Below, piece after piece: positions 1 to 9,288 of a stretch of DNA of 64,000 nucleotides. The DNA comes from Xenoacremonium recifei. Lineage: Eukaryota > Ascomycota > Sordariomycetes > Hypocreales > Nectriaceae. Below the pieces are notes generated by a model, which was not told the DNA's origin, did not search any database, and saw only the letters and a program-made list of their open reading frames with translations. Positions within the stretch are counted from its first letter, which is position 1. Every line of letters begins with the position of its first letter. The stretch lies in contig WOFQ01000001.1 of the NCBI GenBank assembly GCA_012184525.1, positions 2,232,001 through 2,296,000 of the forward strand, written 5' to 3'. Position numbers and translations under genes: made by a program.

Positions 1-1982
1 TGAAGAACTACATCGCGAACGAGTCGGGAAATTGGGCTACCAGTGCGGGCTACTTGCGGTACAGCTTTGCTCGAAGCATCCACTATGGCCGGCTTTATAC
101 CAGTGGAAGCAACAAGGGCAAAGAGGCAGATCTGTGTGAAGCCCTCCGGTGTTTGGGTCAGGCCTTGCACTGTATGGAGGACTTCAGTGCCCACAGTAAC
201 TACTGTGAGCTGGCTCTTCGAGAGCTGGGCCATAATCAAGTCTTTCCTCACTGTGGCACACAGACCGAGATTCATCTTCATGGCAAGAGAGTGTACCCTC
301 TGGTCACAGGTACTTTTGGTGCCGTTGATTTCCTTCACTCGGTAATCGGCGAGGCCTCCGACCACTTCACCCAATCCGAGGTCGATGAGGTCGACATTGT
401 TCTCAAAAACGCCGAAGGTTCTTCCGGTGGTGGCAATGGCGAGAGGGGCTTCCTAGGCATCCCCAACCCTACCGATTTTGTCTCTCTTGTCGGAAAGCTG
501 CCGGGAGTTGGCGATGGTTTCGCCGCCCAGGCCCGCAGCCTCCAGGCTGCCTCTGAGGCCCAGGAACAGCGCAATGCCTCGGAACAGAGGACGCGTGCCA
601 ACGCCAACGTGGTTCCCGGCATGAGTCCCGACTTTGATCCCGTCAAGGTCGCCGGCCAGATCTACCCTATCCTTGAGTTCCGGGACAAGATCGTCAAGGC
701 CATCAGCCGCGGCATCGCCAAGATTCCCGGTCTTGAGAAGCTCCTCGAGAACATTAGCGAGCGACTGACGGCCTTTATTTTGGGTCTGCTCGCTCCCTTC
801 ATCCGACCCATCATCACGCAGGTCTCCAAGGTTCTCAAGGATGGTTCATCCGGTGTCATCAGCGCCAGCTCCAAGTCGCAGCTGGAGCCCTGGGAGAACC
901 CTCGGTGCTCCGACCCGACCCATTCGATGTTGTCCAAGGACCATTTCACCAATGTTCTCAACTCGTGTGCTGGACGGGTTGCCGCTACTGTCCTCCAATA
1001 TGTCGCACCGTGGGTCTTCTTGTTTGCCATTGTTCACACTTTTAGCTAACTAGGTTCCAGTCGCATTCTTTACGCCTGGGAGAACCCTCAAGTCCCAGTG
1101 GATGAAGTAGTCAATGATGTTCTTCGAGCTTTCCATCACCCTGCCATGCGAAACGATAACATTGAGATTCAACGAGACATGTTCAAGACCGTCAAGATCT
1201 GGGCTGATGCTCACCCCCGCCTGGGTGCCGTGCTCAACTCAGACGCTGTCCGAAATGGCAAGAATCACATCCTGAAGCAGAAGAACAAGGAAGGCCCGAT
1301 CGGACACGCTGGTGGCGGTGGCCACGACGGTCACTCGCATGGTACCTTTGGTGCGTTGAGCGAGCTTGCAATGGGTGGCCACGGAAAGGTCTCTGGCTCT
1401 TTGTGGTCCCAAGTCAGCTCAAGAGATATGAACTCGATGGCGGGCAAGGACGGCAACCCCGATCAGGGATACCTTTCCCAGTCTCCTGCGCCCCCTGCCA
1501 CGACAAACTATGAGTATGGCGGCGGTGAGGCTGCGTCCTACATCTCCGGTAGCTATCAGCAACAAGCTCCGCAGGAGTATAACGCTCCTCCTCCGCAGCC
1601 TTCATACGGTGGTTACGGAGGCGCTCCTCCACCTGGCCCGCCTCAGGGATACGGCGGCCCGCCCCCGGGTCAGTGGGGTGGTCCGCAAGGTCCTCCGCCG
1701 GGCCAAGGTTACGGGGGTCCTGGCTGGGGCGGTCCGGGATACGGAGGTCCGGGCGGTCCCCCGCCGGGACAGTATCCTCCATATGGCCAAGGAGGATATG
1801 GACAGCCTCCTCATCACTCTCAGCATCCACATCAAGGCGGCCATCAGGGTGGACCTGGACCACACGGAGGCCCGCACGGAGGTCACCATCCAGGACCGCA
1901 CCAGGGGCAGCACCAAGGAGGGCCCCATCATCAACAACCGCCGCCTTGGGGAGAGTACCCTGGCCAGCAGCAATATTACTAG
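1..1982 (+). CDS. het-C: HET-C family heterokaryon incompatibility protein, 3' part
   Basis: The gene enters from the left edge, so its start is missing; the visible part gives about 640 residues. Coding runs to 1009, an intron of 51 bases (1010-1060, branch GCTAAC) follows, and the second exon ends at the TAG at 1980. The first exon carries the conserved HET-C core (ATSAGYLRYSFARSIHYGR, then ALHCMEDFSAHSNYCELAL), and the segment after the intron reads APRILYAWENPQVPVDEV. These are family signatures of proteins that control vegetative (heterokaryon) incompatibility in Neurospora; the biochemical activity is unknown. A hydrophobic stretch (AFILGLLAPFIRPII) lies near residue 240 of the visible part. 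The last 160 residues are a Gly/Pro/Tyr-rich, then His/Gln-rich low-complexity tail, as in known HET-C. Family assignment is firm; a role in incompatibility in this organism is inference. Confidence 0.93.
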
Positions 1983-2417
1983 GGTCTCTTAGGGGGTAAT
2001 CGGGCACGGAACAGGAAGATACCCAGTGCGATGTGGGCTTAGGACTTGCACGGAACTCAGGGGCTGAGCAACAAAGGGGAACGAACACCTGGAAAAGGAG
2101 AAAACTTGGATAGTCGATAGCAGAAATATGTCTTTCCTCTCTTACAATCATCAAGTTTTCGATTCTGTTCTAGAAAAAGCCTCCCACGGCTACTGCGATG
2201 TAGACTCGCTCTCGCGTGATATCCCGCGGCCGTAAATGATACATAGATAAGATGTAAAAGGTCTACACACCCGCGCGCTTCTCTCGCCCCCATGCTAGCA
2301 TCAACTCCGCGTCCCATGCTGCTTTGTATATGTACAACCCCATGCTGCAAATGAGATATGATGACACAATAAATGAAGAGATAAAAAGGTGAGGGAATCT
2401 GAGATGCAAGGCCTCTC
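1983..2417. other. Convergent 3' intergenic region
   Basis: This holds the 3' untranslated ends of the het-C gene and of the PP2C gene on the other strand. I see no further gene or repeat in it. Confidence 0.6.
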
Positions 2418-4415
2418 TCACCGCTTCCCCCTCCGCGGATCCTGCGCCTCCGCCCGGCGCATATCGCGGATCTCCTTGGTTCCTAGACTTCCGAGACCGC
2501 CCTCCGAGCGGCGCTCCCAGCCGCCGAGGCGCACGACTTGGCAGGTCGCGTTGTCGCCGTCGGCGGACACCTCGGTGGCGTAGTCGACGACGTTGCGGGC
2601 GCCGACTTCAGGGGTGGACGCCTCCTTGACGATGTCGACGATCTCCTGGTCGCTCAGCGTGCCGGAGACGCCGTCCGTCATGAGGACCAGGAAGGCGTAC
2701 TGCGCAGGGCCCATCTCGACGCGGGTGATCTCAGGCTCGGCTGACACGCCGATGCGCTTGCTCTTCATGTCGCCGAAGGCGCGACTGTTGGCCAGGCCGG
2801 CGATGCGCTCCTCGCCGAAGGAGTCGCCCGAGACCATGGATCCGGCGGGGGCGTAGCGGCGCAGACGGCGACTCTCGGTCGGGCTGCTGGGGTGGTGGTC
2901 CGAGGTCAGGGGCTGGGCGAGCCCGGTGGCGGTGTCGCAGAGCAGGATGCGCGAGTCGCCGACGTGGGCGCAGAGCAGGGTCGACTGGGCGGCGGGATGC
3001 CAGAAGGGCGCAGGCGTGGGCGTGGATATCAGGGCGATGGAGGCGGTTGAGCCGCCCTTGAAGCGCGTTGGGCCGCCGATGCCGTGGCCCGAGGGCGTTG
3101 CGTGCGGCACGCCGAGGATCTCGTCGTTGTTGAGTGGCGTGTCGCTCACCCACTTGTCGTCGGGGTCGACCTTGCGGGCTTGCGCCGAGACGAAGTCGAG
3201 ATCGGCGCGCAGGAAGGCGTATTCCAGCACGGATTCGACCGTGATGGCCGCCTTTTCCGGCGTCTCGCTCGAGCTGACAAAGTGCTCGGGCGTGAAGCGT
3301 CTGAAGTAGCCGCCAATCGTGTCCTTGTACTGCTGCACCAGGTCGGTTTCCAGCTTGATGGCCTTGGTCAGATCCGAGACCTGAGCTGGGGGCGATTCTG
3401 CGCTGTGTATCGGGGCGCCATGCTTCGGTTTGTCGAAGCCGACGTGCTCCGTGTCGGGCACATCCATATCCTTCTTGACTTCATCGGCGCTCTTCATCTC
3501 GATCGCGTCGAGAGCCCGTTGTCTCGTCTTCGGCACTTCAGTGTCTTTCCGCTCGTAATGGTTCTCGGTCCGGCCAGGTTTCCGCTTGCGCAAACTGCTT
3601 TGCAGGCCGAACTCGACGGAGGCGTTCTCAATGTACCCATGCAGCTCGTCACGGACGAAATCGGCGCATTGGGTGCCTCCATGGCCGTCAAACACGCCAA
3701 AGTAGAAGATCTGGGGATCGCCCAGCGCGCTATCGGCCGGGGTTGCCTCGCCGGGTCTTTGCTTGACGCTCCTAGGCGCTCGTTTGGCAAAAGCCGGAAG
3801 ACTTATCGTACCGGCTTGATCGCGGTCCTCGTTATATGGCCGGCTCCCTCTTGCGGTTGCGACGCCGAGGTGGTGTTTCGCGCGGCGCATGGGGATCCGG
3901 ACAACGGTCAGATCTCGGTTCGGGGGAATATAGGGCGGAGCGACAGCGGGGGAGGATCCCGGATTCTGCTTGTGGGGGGTCGACGCATCGCGAGGCAGCT
4001 TATGCCCGGGACCCGTGGAGAGGCGGGAATCGGGATGGACCGAGGAGGACGGGAGGTGAGTGACGAAGTACGTATGGAAGAGTCGTGAGGGAATGGGAAT
4101 CCGCGGCGGCAGGCATCGCGGCGAGGACAAGCCCCGGCTGTCAGCGCACTGCCAGAGTGGCTCAACAGATGCAGACACAGCAGTCTGCGCACGAGTCGTC
4201 GCACGACCTGGCGATTGCGACAGCACGCGGCCAGCTCGGGTATAGAGATGCTGTGCTTGCTGCAGCACCAGCGTCAGCCGGCTAGCGAAGGCTTCGCGAG
4301 GCACCCGAGCGGGTGGTTCGAGGCGAGATCGGAGTCGGCGAGAGCTGGCGAGCAATTGTTGAGGGGCAGCGCGAGTCGCTGGAGACAAGGCGGCGGCGGC
4401 GGCGAGCCGAGCCAT
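2418..4415 (-). CDS. ptc6: PP2C-type Ser/Thr phosphatase, Ptc6-like
   Basis: A single long frame of 665 residues starts at the ATG at 4415; the open frame extends further upstream but without an ATG. The N-terminus (MARLAAAAALSPATRAAPQQ, rich in Ala and Arg, no acids) looks like a mitochondrial presequence. PP2C metal-binding motifs follow: RPYNEDRDQ, GVFDGHGGTQCADF, then HVGDSRILLCD and VLMTDGVSGTLSDQEIVD near the C-terminus. The long insert between DGHGG and the later motifs is usual for fungal Ptc6-type proteins. In yeast, Ptc6 is a mitochondrial phosphatase acting on pyruvate dehydrogenase and linked to mitophagy; that role here is inferred from family. The N-terminal 150 residues are poorly conserved, and an unrecognised small intron there cannot be excluded. 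The next gene encodes the Ptc5/PDP phosphatase. Confidence 0.82.
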   Translation of the reverse strand: MARLAAAAALSPATRAAPQQLLASSRRLRSRLEPPARVPREAFASRLTLVLQQAQHLYTRAGRVLSQSPGRATTRAQTAVSASVEPLWQCADSRGLSSPRCLPPRIPIPSRLFHTYFVTHLPSSSVHPDSRLSTGPGHKLPRDASTPHKQNPGSSPAVAPPYIPPNRDLTVVRIPMRRAKHHLGVATARGSRPYNEDRDQAGTISLPAFAKRAPRSVKQRPGEATPADSALGDPQIFYFGVFDGHGGTQCADFVRDELHGYIENASVEFGLQSSLRKRKPGRTENHYERKDTEVPKTRQRALDAIEMKSADEVKKDMDVPDTEHVGFDKPKHGAPIHSAESPPAQVSDLTKAIKLETDLVQQYKDTIGGYFRRFTPEHFVSSSETPEKAAITVESVLEYAFLRADLDFVSAQARKVDPDDKWVSDTPLNNDEILGVPHATPSGHGIGGPTRFKGGSTASIALISTPTPAPFWHPAAQSTLLCAHVGDSRILLCDTATGLAQPLTSDHHPSSPTESRRLRRYAPAGSMVSGDSFGEERIAGLANSRAFGDMKSKRIGVSAEPEITRVEMGPAQYAFLVLMTDGVSGTLSDQEIVDIVKEASTPEVGARNVVDYATEVSADGDNATCQVVRLGGWERRSEGGLGSLGTKEIRDMRRAEAQDPRRGKR

Positions 4416-5292
4416 TATCGAGAGGAGAGACGTCCTGGAGCTGACGGTCCAGGCGTCAGGGCATGAGGCTCCCGTTGAGAACCGCAGCGCTGGCACGGTT
4501 GCTGCGATTCATAGCCACGGGGCAGGACGTTTGAGTGTTGAGAGAGAGAGAGAGAGAGGTAGACAAGGAAAGTGTCCGCGCCGAAGCGCTCGGATAAGTA
4601 TCAGCGAGATCGAGTGCTGAGGTGGAGGCGTTGGTCGGAACCGCGAGAGCAGGCAGGGATGGTGTTCCTCGAGGCTGTTGCAGTGGATGGTCCCAGCAGT
4701 TTCTCAAAGTTGAAAGGAATTAGAATTGACTCTCCTGCTCCAGCGCAGGAAGTTCGTCAGCTTGTTGGTTTCTGTTGGACAGCTTCGTTAATTTGGTGAG
4801 AAGTGACAAGTGACGACAGGTGGACAATGATTTCCAGTCCAGCCCAGTAGGGTGGAGCCTTTCAGCCACACCTCCCGTCCCTCAGGTATGGCCTGCCTCC
4901 CATTGTACTCCGTAAATATACTATACCCGTGATTGGCGGGGGAGTGAATGAGGCGCATCACTGAAATGCGGAATACGGTGATGAAAGCAGAGAAATCTGA
5001 TTATAGATGTGAATTTGAAGTCTGCTAAGCGCTAATTCATGGTGTTTTAGGATTTCCGTGTACCAAGTCCATTGCCGAACTGAGTAACCCATATCTAGGT
5101 CTTCCGTCCGTCTTTGCCGCCTGGTCCTTCTAGGATGAGGAAAGTAGGGTACGTCTCGCGACCGGGAAACGTGCAAACAAGCAAACAAGAAACACAAATG
5201 CCGCTTTCTGATAACAGGCAAAACTCATAAACGCCTCCAAACTCCACCAAGACGGCTTGATGTAGCAACAGTTCTAGCCTCTAGACATGTCT
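4416..5292. promoter_or_regulatory. Intergenic region, ptc6 promoter and PDP 3' end
   Basis: This holds the promoter of the ptc6-like gene and the 3' end of the PDP gene, which are transcribed in the same direction. A (GA)n tract lies at about 4540-4558, and a GTACTCCGT nonamer at 4905. No further gene is visible. Confidence 0.5.
4540..4558. repeat. (GA)n microsatellite
   Basis: A perfect GA dinucleotide tract of about 19 bases lies just upstream of the ptc6-like start, in its 5' untranslated or promoter region. Confidence 0.9.
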
Positions 5293-7135
5293 TTAGAGCT
5301 TGGGCCGGAAGCCCTCGTCAGCGGTGGCATCGGGGTTGACGGTGACTTCGCCCGTCTTCTCGCCGTGACCGAAGAAGATGACTTGGACCGTGAGGTCATC
5401 ACTGGAATGAATTAGCTTATGCCTGATATAACAAGAGTGACTCAGGGTGGGCATACCGGTATCGTCTTGAGAAGGGAGAAGGAAGCGTAAGGAGCGCGCA
5501 GACTTGCTCGTCGTTGCTACCGCCGAGGGCATTGCGCACCAGATGTGTCGCCACGTTCTTGTCCCGGACCACGAATCGGTCTTTGGCCTCGGGATCAATC
5601 CCCCACTGCGCAAGTCGAATAGGGGTTCTGTTCCCCTCAGCATTGCCTTCCTTGCTGGGCTCAACAGGTAGGGGGGTCTTGGATGTCCCGAAGATCTTTG
5701 CCCATGCAGCATCGAACTGAGAAGTAGAGGATCCCTTTGACTGAGACTCAATCCACTTTCCTACCAGTCCAACAACCTCGTCATTGGTCAACATCTCCCA
5801 CAAGCCATCGGTAGCCAAGACGAGAAAATCACCCTTCTCCGGCTCGACTCTCGTCGTGGTGACAATAGGCTCAGCGGTGACGTACGGAGGAGTCTTGAGC
5901 AGAGGTGAAGGGCTTCGACCAAAGAAGTTCTCGCGCAGCTTCCAGGCGACGTCTCTACTCCACTTGTAGACAGCATCGCCAAAGGCGCGGGTAGGCTCCA
6001 GACCTCCCAGAACACGCCCGTTACGAACGACATTATCTTCGCCAGGGTGCTCCTTGCGCATTCTGTCCGCCTCCTTGGGGTTGCTGCCGGTCTGGTCGTC
6101 CGACAGAGCGGTAGCCGTCCACTTTCCAGATGCTGATCGCCGACCAAGAACTGCTCGAGAATCACCCGTGCAGGCAACCCGAAGGAGCTTGCTCTTGCTG
6201 TCGTAGAATGATAGTAAAGCACAAGATCCGGACAAGGCTGGTTGAAGAAGTTCCGCAGCAACCGTCTTGGAACCACCCTTGAATACCTTTTCGACGCTCT
6301 TGTGGACAATCTCGTCATCAAGTTGGGTGAAGCCAGTCTTGATAGCAAGCTCGACAGCTGCTTCGGAAGGCAACTTGCCATCAGCAGCCTTGTATGTGCT
6401 GTTAAGTTCTCGTGCTACATAGTTGATAAGGCTTTCCCGCAATGTTGCCGAAGTTGTCCATCCCCTGGAAAGATTAGCCATGACGCTTGTCGTTGGTTAT
6501 AGACAGTCTACTCACGAATGCCCGTCAAAGACTCCCCAAAACATCCAGTCACTGTTTGCTCCCTCACCAGCAGTACGGCTTGGTACTTGAACGATCTTCT
6601 CGGCGTGGTCATCCTCGATGGGGTCGTTGCTCGACAATTGCACTAGATCGTAGCGCGTCACGCCCTCGCCTCGATTAACAGAAAACGACTGCTCCAGCCT
6701 CCGCAGCTTCTGCGTCGCTTGATCGGGGGTAAGCATCTCGACAATCTTTCGGCCGTCGTCGCTCGTCGCCTTGGAAATGGGTCCCTCGCCCACGATAGTG
6801 CCCTGTCTGAGCTCGTCGGCGCCAACTACCAGCACGGTTCTTGTCGGCAGCGCATCCGTAGAGGTCGATGTCAGACTCCGCGAGACAACCTGGCTAGGCG
6901 CGAGAGTGCTCTGGTTGTAGGAGTACCAGGCGCCGTAGCCAACGACGAGGCTCGAGACCAGCGCGACGGGCAGGCGGCGGAAGTACATCGAGGAGGAGGC
7001 CTTCAGCGGCTCATGGCCGGCGAGGGGACGGTTCGCGGCGTGCGAGAAGGAGAGGCCTCGGCGTGGGTTGCGGGCGAGACTGCGGACGGTGGAGAGAGAC
7101 GTCGTCCGGAACGCACGTACGGCGGCTCGATTCAT
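5293..7135 (-). CDS. PTC5: Mitochondrial pyruvate dehydrogenase phosphatase (PP2C, Ptc5/PDP)
   Basis: Three exons are predicted: 7135-6516, 6464-5457 and 5401-5293, giving 578 residues. Introns are 51 and 55 bases with GTGAGT and GTATGC donors; the first splits the catalytic motif so that splicing restores FDGHSGWTTSATLR, and the second restores RRYRDDLTVQVIFFG. The N-terminus is Arg/Ser-rich (MNRAAVRAFRTTSLSTVRSL) and is followed by one hydrophobic segment (LPVALVSSLVVGYGAWYSY), typical of a matrix or inner-membrane protein. Other PP2C motifs are ACTGDSRAVLG and LVLATDGLWEMLTNDEVV. Members of this family dephosphorylate the E1 alpha subunit of pyruvate dehydrogenase and so activate the complex. 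It lies directly upstream, on the same strand, of a second mitochondrial-type PP2C. Confidence 0.93.
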
Positions 7136-7701
7136 CGGGGGCGGAAGGAGGCTGGTTCGCGAGCAGGCCAGCCGAGAGACGAAAAGGAAGAAGAAGAAGA
7201 AGAGAGATGCTGCTGGTGATGCTCGCTGCTGGCGTGCACTGACATGGGCAAGCTGTGGAAAGTGGAGGGCGAATCCGCTCCTGCTGTGGCTTTCGGGATT
7301 AGCGGGTGGGCCGCCGATCCAGGCCTATCGATATCGCTTTCCGAGAAATGACGGAGTACAGAGAACTAAGAGCCCTTGATTTTCCGTCTGGGATATCGCG
7401 AGCTTGTGACCTCGATGCACGAACAATAGATGCAGGTGGACGGAGCAAGCGGATCACGGCCACATTCCCAGGATCCTGTGCTATGCTCACAAAGCAACCT
7501 TTGTGCCTGCACGTGAACCGCACGGCGAAGCACTGCCATTCACCGAGGTTCCACCCCGCGACGACCACGAGCACGACCCCAGATTCTCACATGCTAGCGC
7601 ACACCCGCACCACAATTGACACCGGCCTTGTGCCCCTCCAATAGGTCGCCTCGCATCGCAACGAGCTCTCTTCTCATCCAAGTGCAACATCGACATCAGT
7701 C
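7136..7701. promoter_or_regulatory. Divergent promoter, PTC5 and PEX39-like
   Basis: The two flanking genes start away from this segment. It contains a GAA tract (about 7186-7205), one TTAGCGGGTGGG motif at 7299-7310 and an ACGGAGTAC nonamer at 7351. No gene is visible in it. Confidence 0.6.
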
Positions 7702-8472
7702 ATGGCGCAACCGCAGCAGCCTCTGGCGGGTGCTGACGCCATCCGCGCCCTTCAGGATGACGATGCCATTTTCGAGGCATTTGACTCCTACCCCTGGACA
7801 AAAGATAGGTCCTTTCTGGTATGCTTCCATCTCATCACCCAAGTAAACAGCCAACTCACCAAAGCCTCCCCCCACCAGTCGGGTCTGTACGCCATCCTCG
7901 GCTCTCCCAACCAGCAAAATCCCAACGCCTCACTCGGTGACATGGCCACTCACGCCCGTATATTCTACTATGCTCAGAGAATCGGTGTCCAGCTCGATTT
8001 CGCTAGATATCAATCGTGGCTGAGCAGCCACCCAGATCACAAGATGCCCGATATCTTGCCTCCCGAGTACGCCCAAGTGCCTGCGGCTGGTGAAACCGCC
8101 CCCCTCGACTGGCAAGCCGCCGCACCCAAGGCAGAGCTCTATGTCGACCGCAAGGCAGCCGCTGCGCAGTCCGGTGATGGGGACGAGCCGAGCTACCCAA
8201 TGGGCTTTGCCGAGATGATCCAGTTGTTACAGGAGGGCAAGCCTGTGCCTGGGATCCGCCAAATTCCCAATACTATTATCCGAGATCCCGTAAGAAATTG
8301 AATGCTTCTCACATCATCCGACATCACACTAATCCTCCGTCAGGCTGTCAAGCCCGTAGGTGCTCGTACAGTCCCCCGCAAGCCTTGGGAAAGGGACAAT
8401 ACCGCAAATGTCGCGCACTCGGAGGGTCTCAAGGCCTTGGACGCGGATTTCCCACCCGTCAATGACTCTTGA
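7702..8472 (+). CDS. PEX39: KPWE-motif protein, PEX39-like cofactor of PTS2 import
   Basis: Exons 7702-7818, 7879-8289 and 8344-8472 give 218 residues; introns are 60 and 54 bases with GTATGC and GTAAGA donors. The C-terminal half carries two hallmarks: GKPVPGIRQIPNTI at about residues 159-172 and RKPWE at 188-192, the latter reached only after the second splice. The combination of a PGIxxIP segment with a KPWE motif defines a small family including yeast YJR012C and human C6orf226, recently named PEX39, which helps the receptor Pex7 import PTS2 proteins into peroxisomes. The N-terminal 100 residues look helical (DAIFEAFDSYPW, ATHARIFYYAQRIG). Function is inferred from these motifs; a related peroxin with a KPWE segment is the alternative. 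Confidence 0.75.
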
Positions 8473-9288
8473 CTCCTCTCTTGTCCTTTGAGTCCTCAGG
8501 ACGAGGCTTCGTCTGGCCTTATTTTTCCTATCAAGCATGTATGGCGTTTAAGGAAGTGGTCCATACCTGCACATGGTTTAGAGCGCAGGATTTGCATATG
8601 AGTTTGGATAATTACCAAATAAATTTACTCCTTAGTTTTAATGATCTCCTCTTCTTCACGTCTTGAGATCCGTCGAAAGCGGTTATAAGAAAGCGAAATG
8701 TGTATTAAAGGGGGTTAGAAAATTAACAAAATAACTTTTAGTGCTGGGCGTTCCTCGCCCACTCTGCCTTTTTATCATACAACCTCTCCATGTCCCTGTC
8801 TGTCCACCTGAATTTTCCTTCAAGGATGGTCTTCCTTGACATGCTTCAACTAACTCAAAAAAAACGTCGTGGTGGTGTGTCGCAAAGGAGCACTCCATCG
8901 GTAAGAGTTCGGCGTCCATGGTTGTTGAGATGCAGACTGGCTCCCCGAAGAGTGATCCTCCCTATGGTATTAGCAGCTGCGATCTCCTCCATATTGCAAA
9001 ATCCATAACCATGATGTGTCCAATGCACCCGCGCAAGGTGTAGCTTGCTGAGCGTAGGATGACTTGTGATCTTTAAATTACTTGCATGGGAAGATGTTTG
9101 TAAGAAACGTCGACAAATTCTGTCACTTTTGACCGGCGGGAGGATCAGCAAATCAGATGAAGTTCGTCGACAAGACGTGTCGTGACAGGGGAATAAGACA
9201 CATGTTAGTTGTTTTTCGCGAGTTGCTCGACTTCAGGTTCAAAGGCGTTTTCGAGAGTGCTTCATCTGGGGGCATGAGTCTTCTCCAA
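8473..9288. other. Convergent 3' intergenic region
   Basis: This AT-rich segment contains the 3' ends of the PEX39-like and Pumilio genes. I find no coding frame with family signatures and no repeat. Confidence 0.5.

Noticed and set aside
3084..4088. 334-codon plus-strand frame
   Set aside because: It is a shadow of the ptc6-like gene on the minus strand.
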